Below, one piece after another: positions 28,867-38,178 of a stretch of DNA of 64,000 nt (position 1 is its first letter; the number at the start of each line of letters is the position of its first letter). The translations under genes were made by a program, and so were the position numbers. The stretch spans positions 930,001 through 994,000 of the forward strand of contig NZ_CP034759.1 of the NCBI RefSeq assembly GCF_004295665.1, in the 5' to 3' direction. The notes under the pieces are model-generated. The model searched no databases and was not told the DNA's origin. It saw only the letters and a program-made list of their open reading frames with translations. This DNA is from Litorilituus sediminis (GTDB taxonomy: Bacteria; Pseudomonadota; Gammaproteobacteria; Enterobacterales; Alteromonadaceae).

Positions 28867-31800
28867 CTAGAAATTATATTTAATACCAATACGCATTTCC
28901 CATAACGACGCATCTGTTACTCGCGATGAGTTGCTAGGTTTCATAAATTCGTTATAGATATACTGATCACCATCAATTGAAGCATTTACTGCCGCTTGTA
29001 AGTAGTTGCCCTCTTTCAGTACTCCCCAGTCATCATTAAGTAGATTGCCAAAGTTCTCTATAACAAAGAAGGCACTGCCTTTATGACCATCCATAAAACC
29101 TGCAAACTCTTGCTCTACACGGACATCAAACTTAGTCCACCAATGGCCATCAACGCTGTTACGTTCCATGATTTGCCCTCGAGCTAGACCTTCACTGGCA
29201 ATAAAATCGTTAAAATCATCTAACTGGCTTCTATTAGTTACCTTATCTACTTCGGTAAAGTCTTCACTATAAACTACCCTAGAGTCGTTTATAGTAGGTA
29301 TGTAAAGCAGCTGCCTATCTTCATCATTAAAGCCTAAATCTCTTGTGGCAAAGGTGTAATCATAAGGATTTGTTTGCTGTGATTGACCAAATACACTCAA
29401 GCGAGTTTCATAACCAGCGAAGAACTCACGGGTATATGAAACGTTTACCGTAAAGCGATGTGGAATTTCATAATTAGAGGTTGCTAAACCTGGATTTTCT
29501 GCATCAGATACGGCAATTTTATGATAGTTAGAAAACGCTACTGAACTGGTCATTGGATGAACATCTTGCGAATCAGTGTAAGCGTATGCAGCACTAAAGC
29601 CTAAACCATTGTCGTATTCTTTACTGACAGAGAAAGAAAGGATGGTCGACTTAGCATCGGCTCCTTTTACGTTAGTGAGTAATAAGTCTGATTTTCTTGA
29701 ATGTATTGTATTACCATAAATTGGGCGACCATCAGGCGCATAATCCTGTACTTCTTCAGCTAAGTTACTAATAGTGGCGGAATCTTGCTTATCGGTATAA
29801 AGCAAGTCAGCCATTAAGACATAATCTTGATCAGTGACATAAGTAGCACCTAATGAATATTTCCACTCAGAAGGAATTTCAAAATTAGGATCAGTGGCAT
29901 TCACGCTATCATCGGTTGTACCTTTACCCACTTCATCATACAAGTCTTGCGGTACATCATACCCAGGGCGACCACCATTAACATAGTCAATGGCATCGGG
30001 CCCTAATACTTGCACATCAGACATTCTCACTTGAATATTACGCACACCATCATTTGAGTAACTGTTTGAAATCCATACATTTGGATTACCGCCAGAATAC
30101 AAACCAAAGCCACCGCGAACCTCTAACTGATCTGTTGCAGCCCAGTTAAAGCCAAAGCGTGGCTGAATTAAGTCAACACCGTCTAGGTTTTGCTGGTTAG
30201 AAAAACCAAAGCGTGATTCAAAGTTAGGATTATGGGTTGGCACATCATCACTTTCATACCAATCATAGCGAAGACCTGCGGTGATGGTGACATCATAATC
30301 ACTTAACTCGAACTTATCCTGAAAATATACGGTATTTAGCGCATATTTAAACTCACCTACAGCATCACTTGGGTTATGGCTTTTGGCGTTACCGTAATAA
30401 ATATCAGCGGCAAATCCAGATGCAAATGAATCTATGCCCCCTTCAAAGTCGGTTTCTGTTTGGCTGTGCTGTACAAATAAGTTATATACATCAAGCTCTT
30501 CTCGCTCATAGCCAAAGTACAATTCATGATCACCTAAATAATAAGTACCCGCTATTTTTAGTGACAGATTATCGTATTTAAGTTTATTGGATTGCCGAGA
30601 ATCATCAGGGCCAAGGTAAACATCAACATTTTCGCCAACTTCTTCAATGGTAATTTCACCGAAACCGCTGGCTTGATCGAGTGATATTTGGCGGTTATCT
30701 AATTTAGAGTAACCAATACGAATTTCAGTTGAAAAGTTATCTGTCCAGTCTGAATAAAGTGACGATACGTAGGAAGTAAACTCTGCACCACGCTCATAAA
30801 AGTGATTAGATAGAGATAATCTATCTGAACTTTCATCTGACTGACCTATTTCAAAACCATCATTGTAGTTATAGACAAAGTTTAACCTGTGATAATCATT
30901 AATATTCCAATCAAGCTTTAATAACAGCTTTTCATCTTCAACAGGAATACTCGGTATCATATAGCCAGGATCATAACCATATTGGTCTTTCGATATTTGA
31001 ATGATGCGATCAATGTCCGCCTGGCTAACTCTACCATTATCAAAGGCGGCATAATCCATAATTTGTGCGCCGTCTAATTTCTCATAGGCACCAAAGAAGA
31101 ATAAGGTATCTTCAATTAATGGCGCACTAAAATTAAAACCATAACGCTTTTCACTGTAACTGCCGGTATCAATTGAGTCACCTTCTAAGCTATCACCTTT
31201 AAATGAATCACTGGTGTAGTCATAAAAGAAGCCACCATGAATTTCATTACCACCTGATTTAGTGACAGCATTAATATTACAGGAAGTAAAGCCACCGTAT
31301 TGCACATCAAAAGGTGCTAACTCAACAGCAACTTGCGAAATGGCGTCATAAGAAAACGGCATGCGCACCGTTGGGTACCCATTAGAATTCAAACCAAAGT
31401 TATCATTCATGCGGGCACCATCAACCGTTAAACTGTTAAAGCGAGGGTTGCCACCGGCACATTGAATAGAATCGCCACCTGAGCCTGCTTCATTAATATA
31501 TATACGTGGATCGGCGCGAACCACATCTTTAATATCACGATTAATGCTCGGTGCTGTTTCTAAGTCCTTTAAGCTAAAGTTAGATGAAGGACTATTACTG
31601 CCATAGTTCTTATTAATGATTCGCCCCGTTACTTCAATGCGCTCAACTTCTTGCTGTGCTTCAAGGGCAACATTTATCGGGTAAGTTTCACCTAAGGTTA
31701 GATAGACATCGTTAACTTGAGTATCTTTAAACTCATCAGAATCAATAATGACTCTATACGGTCCACCAACCCTTAAGCCTTGTGTTGAGAAAGTACCAGC

Positions 31801-31998
31801 GTCATTAACGGTTACCGTTTTAACCGTGCCCGATGGTATATGAATAATACGAACGCTTGTACCCGCTGCGGGGTTTCCATAGGGTCCGACTACCTCACCC
31901 TTCATAGATGAAGTGGTGGTATTTGCTAAGGCTGACGTTGATAGTCCAAGCGCAAGCACTATCGCGCCAGTTATGCGTGAAAGACGGTGAGATTTCAT
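28867..31998 (-). CDS. Oar-like TonB-dependent receptor, paralogue of the preceding one
   Basis: The 1043-residue protein repeats the layout of its neighbour: signal peptide (AIVLALGLSTSALA), carboxypeptidase-regulatory-like domain (MKGEVVGPYGN...GLRVGGPYRVIID), plug (ERIEVTGRI, SLTVDGARMNDNFG, FTSCNINAVTKSGGNEI) and barrel ending WEMRIGIKYNF. ATG at 31998 is chosen because AAGGAA stands six bases ahead; a TTG two codons earlier overlaps that spacing. A Cys pair in the plug (IQCAGG and TSCNIN) is absent from the paralogue and could form a disulfide. Ligand is unknown; context suggests nucleic-acid products. Confidence 0.88.
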   Translation of the reverse strand: MKSHRLSRITGAIVLALGLSTSALANTTTSSMKGEVVGPYGNPAAGTSVRIIHIPSGTVKTVTVNDAGTFSTQGLRVGGPYRVIIDSDEFKDTQVNDVYLTLGETYPINVALEAQQEVERIEVTGRIINKNYGSNSPSSNFSLKDLETAPSINRDIKDVVRADPRIYINEAGSGGDSIQCAGGNPRFNSLTVDGARMNDNFGLNSNGYPTVRMPFSYDAISQVAVELAPFDVQYGGFTSCNINAVTKSGGNEIHGGFFYDYTSDSFKGDSLEGDSIDTGSYSEKRYGFNFSAPLIEDTLFFFGAYEKLDGAQIMDYAAFDNGRVSQADIDRIIQISKDQYGYDPGYMIPSIPVEDEKLLLKLDWNINDYHRLNFVYNYNDGFEIGQSDESSDRLSLSNHFYERGAEFTSYVSSLYSDWTDNFSTEIRIGYSKLDNRQISLDQASGFGEITIEEVGENVDVYLGPDDSRQSNKLKYDNLSLKIAGTYYLGDHELYFGYEREELDVYNLFVQHSQTETDFEGGIDSFASGFAADIYYGNAKSHNPSDAVGEFKYALNTVYFQDKFELSDYDVTITAGLRYDWYESDDVPTHNPNFESRFGFSNQQNLDGVDLIQPRFGFNWAATDQLEVRGGFGLYSGGNPNVWISNSYSNDGVRNIQVRMSDVQVLGPDAIDYVNGGRPGYDVPQDLYDEVGKGTTDDSVNATDPNFEIPSEWKYSLGATYVTDQDYVLMADLLYTDKQDSATISNLAEEVQDYAPDGRPIYGNTIHSRKSDLLLTNVKGADAKSTILSFSVSKEYDNGLGFSAAYAYTDSQDVHPMTSSVAFSNYHKIAVSDAENPGLATSNYEIPHRFTVNVSYTREFFAGYETRLSVFGQSQQTNPYDYTFATRDLGFNDEDRQLLYIPTINDSRVVYSEDFTEVDKVTNRSQLDDFNDFIASEGLARGQIMERNSVDGHWWTKFDVRVEQEFAGFMDGHKGSAFFVIENFGNLLNDDWGVLKEGNYLQAAVNASIDGDQYIYNEFMKPSNSSRVTDASLWEMRIGIKYNF

Positions 31999-32068
31999 CT
32001 GCAATTCCTTGGTTTCATGTTATTAAAGTAATGGGGTCTTTTTTATCAATTGATAACAGCTTTAAAAG

Positions 32069-32084
32069 TTAACCATTTGCTCGA
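32069..32084. promoter_or_regulatory. weak RutR-like element before the second Oar-like receptor
   Basis: TTAACCATTTGCTCGA matches 11 of 14 RutR positions and shares its first 14 bases with the element at 28239. It lies about 70 bases before the receptor ATG. Between here and 32500 I see only AT-rich sequence without genes or clear signals. Confidence 0.4.
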
Positions 32085-32500
32085 TTTATTATGTCATTTT
32101 CAATTAGAACAGACTTTTATGATGTTTTCATTACAATTTTTACCCCCTAATAAAGCTATTTAACAGTAGGTAAATAAGCTAAGCAAAGTAAAGGATACAA
32201 CTCCTTAAAAATCAAATAAGTAGCAATTATCTAAATTATTTAGCTGGCCAATACTGAAATTTATTAGTCACTCGCTAAGTCATCAACCAGCTTCATAAAA
32301 GCTAAAGAAGGCGCTATAGAGTTAAGTCACTATGCATTCAGTCAACTATGCTTTCCTTGCTAAAACCTTGCTATATGTATGAAGAATTCTAAGGTGATTT
32401 ATTCAGCAAATTTATCTTGTCGCGCATGTACTTTTGTATACAAATACGCTACATTTCACGGCCAATTAGATATTGGTTATCATTTCAACCAAGATTTAAT

Positions 32501-32516
32501 TTAACCGTTTGGTTAA
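32501..32516. promoter_or_regulatory. RutR-like operator, likely autoregulatory
   Basis: TTAACCGTTTGGTTAA is a palindrome outside its four central bases, matching 11 of 14 RutR positions. It lies 84 bases before the ATG of the regulator gene, a common place for TetR-family self-repression. Confidence 0.5.
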
Positions 32517-32599
32517 CTTTATATAAAAATAGTGTGACTTATCCGCCAACTCTTGGTAAAACGTTGCACGATAATTGTGATCTATCTTGGACAAATAGC

Positions 32600-33232
32600 A
32601 TGAGCAATAATAATAACGTAAAAAAAACAGGGACTATCCGAGTACAAAGTCAGCAAAAGATACTTGCCGCCGCAAGAACTGAATTTGTTTTACAAGGCTA
32701 CAAAGGCGCTACCGTGCAATCTATTGCCGACAGAGCAGAATTGCCAAAAGCCAATATCCTTTACTACTTCAAAAATAAAGAAAACATTTATCATGCTGTT
32801 CTAGAAAACACCTTAGAAATGTGGGATGAAGGGATTGGTGATATCGACCCATCTGAAGGGCCAAGAGCCGCTATCGAAAAGTTTATCGATGCCAAGGTGA
32901 GAATGTCATTTAAATACCCTGAAGCATCTAAAATATATGCAATGGAAATCATCCAAGGTGCACAACATCTAAAAGAGTTTGCTAGAACTTACCAAAGAAA
33001 ATGGGTCAGAGAAAAAGCAAAATTATTTCAACGATGGATAGATAACGGTGAAATGGCCAATGTCGATCCCGTGCATCTAATTTTCTTAATATGGTCTGCT
33101 ACTCAACACTATGCAGACTTTGAAACACAAATTTTAACTATCATGAACCGCGCGGACTATGAAGAAGATGATGTTGAGCAAGTAATTGCTTTTCTCAGTG
33201 ATCTTATTCTTAGAGGTTGCGGTTTAAAGTAA
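32600..33232 (+). CDS. TetR-family regulator, RutR-like
   Basis: The start is taken at ATG 32600, giving 210 residues; the same frame stays open upstream but that stretch contains promoter-like DNA and no TetR features. The N-terminal helix-turn-helix (about 17-63: QQKILAAARTEF, GATVQSIADRAELPKANILYYFKNKENIY) is canonical. The C-terminal part matches E. coli RutR closely: YPEASKIYAMEIIQGA, IDNGEMANVDPVHLIFLIWSATQHYADF. RutR binds uracil or thymine and releases TTGACCANNTGGTCAA sites. That exact site is present at 24828. The gene is 17 bases before an exported EEP enzyme gene and heads a three-gene operon. Here it probably controls nucleoside use, since no rut genes are seen. Confidence 0.85.
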   Translation: MSNNNNVKKTGTIRVQSQQKILAAARTEFVLQGYKGATVQSIADRAELPKANILYYFKNKENIYHAVLENTLEMWDEGIGDIDPSEGPRAAIEKFIDAKVRMSFKYPEASKIYAMEIIQGAQHLKEFARTYQRKWVREKAKLFQRWIDNGEMANVDPVHLIFLIWSATQHYADFETQILTIMNRADYEEDDVEQVIAFLSDLILRGCGLK

Positions 33233-33249
33233 CTCAAATCACTTAAGCC

Positions 33250-34446
33250 ATGAAACTTAAAGCGTCCATACTTGCATTAGCAACATTATTTACCACTATG
33301 TCAAATAGCCACGCAGCCAAAGTAAAAGTTGCCACATTCAATGTCAGCATGGAGGCTTTAAACTATGTTGAGCATCAGCGCGGCGAGCCTGTTAGCGTTT
33401 CTGAAAATACCTTAACTCAGGCATTGAACAGCCAGCACCCGCAAATTGCTAATATTGCTGAGATCATTCAGCGTGTACGACCAGACATCATTTTACTGAA
33501 CGAATTTGATAACCAAGATAATAGCGCCAATAATCAACACAGAAACCTGCGTCAGTTTATTAATGACTACCTTAACAAAAGTCAAAATAAACAAGCGCCA
33601 ATAAACTACCCTTATTTTTATCAAGGCACAGTAAATACTGGGGTTAATTCTGGCTATGATCTTGATGGCAATGGTAAACAAGGCCAATTACCGGGCGATG
33701 GCTTTGGCTACGGACACTTCTCAGGCCACTTTGGCATGGCAATTTTATCTAAATACCCCATCCAAGAAAGCAAGATAAGAAGCTTTCAATACTTTAAATG
33801 GCAAGACATGCCCGGGGCATTAAAACCAATTAATCCAGAAAACAATAGCGCTTGGTTTAGTGATAAAGCGTGGCAAAACATGCGCCTATCATCAAAGTCA
33901 CATTGGGATGTTCCGATAAAGGTTAACGATGTGACCTTACACATTCTAGCAAGTCACCCAACACCGCCGGTATTTGATGGTCCTGAAGATAGAAACGGTA
34001 AAAGAAACCATGATGAAATCCGCTTTTGGCATGATTATATCAGCGATAAAAAAGCCAGCTATATCTACGATGACAAAGGTAGCTTTGGCGGTTTAAATAA
34101 CAATACCCGCTTTGTCATACTAGGTGATTTAAATGCCTCTAACGTCGATGGCGATGCCCTTACTGGTGGCATCAATAATTTACTTAATCACCCTAAAATT
34201 CAAGATGCCAAGCCAATAAGTCAAGGCGGACAACAACATAGCCCAGATAACCCAAATGCGGCACAACATACTGCTGTTTGGCGCATGCGGGCAGATTATG
34301 TTCTGCCGTCAAAATTTGGCTTAACTGTCACTAATTCCGGTGTATTTTGGCCTGCGGTAACGGATGAAAACTACCGACTCATAAAAGATCGCAAAGCCTC
34401 ATCAGATCATCGACTCGTATGGCTTGAGCTAGAAACCAACAACTAA
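33250..34446 (+). CDS. exported EEP-family phosphodiesterase/nuclease
   Basis: The 398-residue protein has a signal peptide (LALATLFTTMSNSHA) and one large endonuclease/exonuclease/phosphatase domain. Motifs in order: VATFNVSMEAL (Asn), LLNEFDNQD (metal Glu), LASHPTPP (His), ILGDLNASNVDGD (Asp/Asn), MRADYVLPS (Asp) and SSDHRLVWLEL (terminal Asp-His). It differs from the 301-residue exported EEP enzyme at 11900, so substrates probably differ. It lies between the regulator and an alkaline phosphatase, as expected for an enzyme that releases nucleotides or phosphate outside the inner membrane. Confidence 0.82.
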   Translation: MKLKASILALATLFTTMSNSHAAKVKVATFNVSMEALNYVEHQRGEPVSVSENTLTQALNSQHPQIANIAEIIQRVRPDIILLNEFDNQDNSANNQHRNLRQFINDYLNKSQNKQAPINYPYFYQGTVNTGVNSGYDLDGNGKQGQLPGDGFGYGHFSGHFGMAILSKYPIQESKIRSFQYFKWQDMPGALKPINPENNSAWFSDKAWQNMRLSSKSHWDVPIKVNDVTLHILASHPTPPVFDGPEDRNGKRNHDEIRFWHDYISDKKASYIYDDKGSFGGLNNNTRFVILGDLNASNVDGDALTGGINNLLNHPKIQDAKPISQGGQQHSPDNPNAAQHTAVWRMRADYVLPSKFGLTVTNSGVFWPAVTDENYRLIKDRKASSDHRLVWLELETNN

Positions 34447-34468
34447 CCCCTTATAGAAGAAGTTAACC

Positions 34469-35866
34469 ATGTATAAATTACTCTCTGCTGCTTGTATTAC
34501 TTTAGCACTCAGTGGCTGCACAGCGAATGATGCTCAACAACTTAATACATCAACAGCTAAAAATGCAGCAGCAACAAATCAAGTTAAAAATATCATCATG
34601 GTTGTAGCCGATGGTATGGGGCCAGCATATACCACAGCCTATAGATATTATAACGACAAGCCAAATACAGTAGCAATTGAAGAAACCGTGTTTGATCGCC
34701 ACTTAGTTGGTATGGCAAGCACCTACCCTGCGCGCGAATCTGGTTATATTACTGACTCGGCAGCGGCGGCAACCGCGCTAGCAACGGGAGTTAAAACTTA
34801 TAATGGCGCCATTTCTGTTGATACGAATAAACAACCGATTGAAACTGTTTTACAATGGGCTAAACAGCAAGGTAAAAAAACCGGTGTGGTAGTAACCTCT
34901 CAAATTAATCACGCCACGCCGGCTTCTTACCTTAGTCATAATGAAAGCCGTAATAACTACAATGCGATTGCCGATAGCTATATTGATAATGGCATTAAGG
35001 CCGATCTCTACCTAGGTGGTGGTTGGCAATATTTTTTACGTAATGATAGAAACTTAGTTGCAGAGTTTAAAAGTAATGGCTTTCACTACCTTGATAGTTA
35101 CCAAGGGCTAACAACACTACCACAAAAGCCTGTACTGGGTTTATTTGCTGATGTCGGTTTACCCTGGGCAATGGACGATACCAATCCACTAAGACTATCT
35201 GCCATGACTAAAGCAGCCGTCAAGCAATTAGACAATGAACAAGGCTACTTTATGCTAGTTGAGGCTAGTTTAGTGGACTGGGCTGGCCATGCGAATGATA
35301 TTGCTGCCGTCATGAGTGAAATGCACGATTTAGCGGCAACCATAACATTCTTAGAAGATTACGTAACTAAGCACCCAGATACTTTAGTTGTGCTGACAGC
35401 TGATCACAGCACAGGCGGATTAACCATTGCTGCTAATGGTAAATATGAGTGGAACCCGAGTTTATTACATCAACTTAAACATTCGCCAGAAATACTTGCT
35501 GAGCAATTAGCTAAAACAGATATTACTTTGGCAGAAGCTAGGCAAGTGCTAAACTTCGATATCACTAAAGCAGAAGCACAATTATTACAACAGGCAAGAT
35601 ACCAAGCTCTAGAGCAACGTGCTCAGTATTATCAACTAAGCAAAGCCGCACAAAGTAAGGTAAAAGAGCCAAAGCTTGAACAAGCCTTATACACGGCAAT
35701 AAAATCATTAATAGATAAGCGTACCAACACCGGCTGGACCACAGGTGGTCATACGGGGATTGATGTTCCTGTGTTTGCTTTTGGTCATGCAAGCGAGCAA
35801 TTTAGTGGCCAAGTAGATAACACGGATATAGCTAAAACCATGTTTAAACTACTAGGCAAACATTAA
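34469..35866 (+). CDS. lipoprotein alkaline phosphatase
   Basis: The 465-residue protein starts with a lipoprotein signal peptide (CITLALSGC). The alkaline phosphatase fold is clear: IIMVVADGMGPAY (metal Asp), GYITDSAAAATALATG (nucleophile Ser), VEASLVDWAGHAND, LTADHSTGGLTIA (metal ligands) and TGWTTGGHTGIDVPVFAFG (last His). It is 22 bases after the EEP gene. With that enzyme it would turn nucleic acid or nucleotides into nucleosides at the cell envelope, which transporters can then take up. Control by the RutR-like protein in place of phosphate starvation is inferred from the operon. Confidence 0.88.
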   Translation: MYKLLSAACITLALSGCTANDAQQLNTSTAKNAAATNQVKNIIMVVADGMGPAYTTAYRYYNDKPNTVAIEETVFDRHLVGMASTYPARESGYITDSAAAATALATGVKTYNGAISVDTNKQPIETVLQWAKQQGKKTGVVVTSQINHATPASYLSHNESRNNYNAIADSYIDNGIKADLYLGGGWQYFLRNDRNLVAEFKSNGFHYLDSYQGLTTLPQKPVLGLFADVGLPWAMDDTNPLRLSAMTKAAVKQLDNEQGYFMLVEASLVDWAGHANDIAAVMSEMHDLAATITFLEDYVTKHPDTLVVLTADHSTGGLTIAANGKYEWNPSLLHQLKHSPEILAEQLAKTDITLAEARQVLNFDITKAEAQLLQQARYQALEQRAQYYQLSKAAQSKVKEPKLEQALYTAIKSLIDKRTNTGWTTGGHTGIDVPVFAFGHASEQFSGQVDNTDIAKTMFKLLGKH

Positions 35867-35907
35867 GTTTTTATCTGGCTCAACATTAAAATTTCAGATT
35901 AAAAACA

Positions 35908-35936
35908 AAAAAGCGAAACATCACTGTTTCGCTTTT
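35908..35936. terminator. bidirectional terminator between alkaline phosphatase and apt
   Basis: AAAAAGCGAAACA and TGTTTCGCTTTTT form a 13-bp perfect stem with loop TCAC, between two convergent stops. Confidence 0.88.
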
Positions 35937-35982
35937 TGCTATAGAGCGCTTCAACTTAGAAGCTTTGATAAATTACTAACAG

Positions 35983-36531
35983 CTACTCACCGTCATACGA
36001 CAATAAGGTAGTGACAGTTAAGCCTAAGGCTTTCAATTTAGTTTCACCACCTAAATCAGGCAATGAAATAACAAAGGCACTATCAGTCGTTGTTGCGCCA
36101 ACGCGACGAATTAATTTAGTGGTTGCTTCAATCGTGCCGCCAGTTGCCAATAAATCATCAACAATTAACACCTTATCATCTTTTGTTAAGGCATCTTGAT
36201 GAATTTCTAAGGTGTCTGTGCCGTATTCTAATTGATAATCTTGCGCGAAGGTTGCTCTTGGCAATTTACCTGGCTTACGTACCGGCACAAAACCTACGCC
36301 GAGAGCTAGCGCAAGTGGCGCGCCAAATAAAAAACCTCTCGCTTCAGTACCAACGACCTTAGTAAAGCCCTTGCCTTGAAACTTCTCTTTTAGCAGATTG
36401 ATGGTTAAAGCAAACGCTTGGGCATCATCTAAAATGCCAGTAACATCTCTAAATAAAATTCCTTCTTTTGGATAATTAGGAATGGTATGAACGGCATTTT
36501 TTAAAATTGTATTTTCTTCGTTAGTCATCAT
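35983..36531 (-). CDS. apt: adenine phosphoribosyltransferase
   Basis: Apt converts adenine and PRPP to AMP. The 182-residue protein has the typical N-terminus ([18 protein letters not shown]), [16 protein letters not shown], the flexible loop [11 protein letters not shown], and the PRPP loop [18 protein letters not shown]. Two adjacent ATG codons (36531 and 36528) are possible starts. It lies downstream of the M17 aminopeptidase gene on the same strand, separated by 123 bases that include a 28-base palindrome acting as terminator, operator or both. Confidence 0.94.
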   Translation of the reverse strand: MMTNEENTILKNAVHTIPNYPKEGILFRDVTGILDDAQAFALTINLLKEKFQGKGFTKVVGTEARGFLFGAPLALALGVGFVPVRKPGKLPRATFAQDYQLEYGTDTLEIHQDALTKDDKVLIVDDLLATGGTIEATTKLIRRVGATTTDSAFVISLPDLGGETKLKALGLTVTTLLSYDGE

Positions 36532-36602
36532 TCAATTAGGTTCTTGATAATTTCAGCGCTAGAATATAACAGCTTTTAACAAAGAGATTAAGCAAATAAA
36601 CA

Positions 36603-36630
36603 AAAATGCCGACCAATTGGTCAGCATTTT
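36603..36630. promoter_or_regulatory. 28-base palindrome: RutR-like operator overlapping a terminator
   Basis: The core GACCAATTGGTC (36611-36622) is a perfect palindrome equal to the RutR core, and the 16-base window from 36609 matches 11 of 14 positions. Outside it AAAATGC and GCATTTT extend the symmetry to 28 bases with one mismatched pair. Read on the minus strand it lies 25 bases past the aminopeptidase stop and is followed by T-rich sequence, so it can also fold as an intrinsic terminator. It is 72 bases before apt. Confidence 0.6.
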
Positions 36631-36654
36631 ATAAAGTTCTTTATTAGCGCTAAA

Positions 36655-38178
36655 TTATTTAGTCGTTAACCAATGGCTTAATAAGCGTACACCATGACCT
36701 GTACCACCTGTTGGTGTCACCCCTTTATCTTTTCTTGCCAAGGCATTACCGGCAATATCTAGATGCGCCCAACGGGTGTCTCCTGTAAACTGCTTTAAGA
36801 ACATTGCCGCGGTGGTCGCACCTGGGCCGCCATAGCCGCTATTTTTTAAGTCAGCAATCGGGCTTTTTAATAAATCTTCATAAGCAAGCGGTAAACGCCA
36901 TAATTTTTCTTCAACAGCTAAGCCTGAAGCAACTAGCTCATTAACTAACTTATCATCATCGCTAAATAGGCCAACATAACGATTACCTAAGGCTCTTACT
37001 TTAGAGCCTGTTAAGGTTGCTACATCAACAAGTACTTGAGGCTGATATTTTTCGCGGGCATACCATAAACCATCAGCAACAACTAAGCGTCCTTCGGCGT
37101 CAGTGTTTAAGATCTCAACACTTAAGCCTTCAGCTGTCATGACAACATCACCCGGGGCAACAGATGTCTCAGAGACCATATTAGCCGCTAAGGCCATAAT
37201 AGCGACAACATTAACGTCTGCTTTTTGCAACGCCATGGCTTTAACCGTACCTAAAACAGCAGCAGCGCCTGCCATATCAGACTTCATTCGTGAAATAGAA
37301 TCACCTGAGGCTTTAATGTTATAACCACCAGAATCAAAGGTAATGCCCTTACCGACTAAAGCGATGGGAGCCTCATCATTACCTTGCCAGTGAGCAACCA
37401 CTAAACGTGAGCCTTCTAAAGAGCCACGACCCACCGCGTGCAATGCCCCCATACCAAGCTGTTTAATTTCTTTTGGCTCAAGTACCTTAACTTTAACGCC
37501 TAAACTGGTTAACTCTTTGGCGGCAGCGGCAAAGTGAGCAGGATTCATTTCAGTTGGCACTTCAGAGGTTAAGTCTCGAGCTAAGAAGACGCCAGCTTCA
37601 ACCGCAGCTAATTTTTGATAACTGCTTTGTGCTTTTTTAGGTTGATTAACAGTAAAGCTGTAGTGCTTTTCAGCAGGCTTTTTCTTAGATAAATACTTAT
37701 CAAACTTATAAGCACGCAAGTTAATACCATGCGCAAGCTCTGCTGCAAAATTAGCATTGCTCACATTATCGCTAACGCCTTTAGCCAATACCGTCACATT
37801 TTCTACATTACTTTTAGCAAGCTTTGCCGTAAGGCTGGCACCTATATTATTAATTTCACCCGCGGTTAATGAGTCAATATCACCTAAACCAAGCACAATT
37901 ACGCGCTCAGCATCGATACCTTGCGGTGCGATTACTTCCACTAATTGATTCTTTTTACCTTTAAAATCAGCAATTGTCATGGCTTTAGATAACTGTTGTT
38001 TTGTTGCCTTATCTAAGCGCTTAAGATCAGCTGATTGCTGTTCTTTAGATTGAAAAACAACAAGTGTATCTGAGGTTTTTGCCTTAGAGCTAAAGCTAAA
38101 GGTCTCAGCCAGTGCTGAGCTACTGGCAAGTGCAAGTGAAAGTACAGAAACATTAACCAATGATTTCTTTAAGAACAT
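36655..38178 (-). CDS. exported M17 leucyl aminopeptidase family protein
   Basis: The 507-residue protein is an M17 (PepA-like) peptidase with two zinc ions. Its catalytic domain has VGKGITFDSGGYNIK, SRMKSDMAGAAAV and the signature NTDAEGRLVVADGL. Unlike cytosolic E. coli PepA it has a clear Sec signal peptide (NVSVLSLALASSSALA), so it should act in the periplasm or outside, trimming peptides. In the GDSISRMKSDM segment the usual metal and catalytic Lys/Asp residues are present. It is not obviously connected to nucleoside use apart from preceding apt. Confidence 0.88.
   Translation of the reverse strand: MFLKKSLVNVSVLSLALASSSALAETFSFSSKAKTSDTLVVFQSKEQQSADLKRLDKATKQQLSKAMTIADFKGKKNQLVEVIAPQGIDAERVIVLGLGDIDSLTAGEINNIGASLTAKLAKSNVENVTVLAKGVSDNVSNANFAAELAHGINLRAYKFDKYLSKKKPAEKHYSFTVNQPKKAQSSYQKLAAVEAGVFLARDLTSEVPTEMNPAHFAAAAKELTSLGVKVKVLEPKEIKQLGMGALHAVGRGSLEGSRLVVAHWQGNDEAPIALVGKGITFDSGGYNIKASGDSISRMKSDMAGAAAVLGTVKAMALQKADVNVVAIMALAANMVSETSVAPGDVVMTAEGLSVEILNTDAEGRLVVADGLWYAREKYQPQVLVDVATLTGSKVRALGNRYVGLFSDDDKLVNELVASGLAVEEKLWRLPLAYEDLLKSPIADLKNSGYGGPGATTAAMFLKQFTGDTRWAHLDIAGNALARKDKGVTPTGGTGHGVRLLSHWLTTK

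Noticed and set aside
32417-32599. N-terminal extension of the TetR-family regulator
   Set aside because: The added 61 residues have no TetR features and the DNA holds a palindromic operator; ATG 32600 gives the normal family length.
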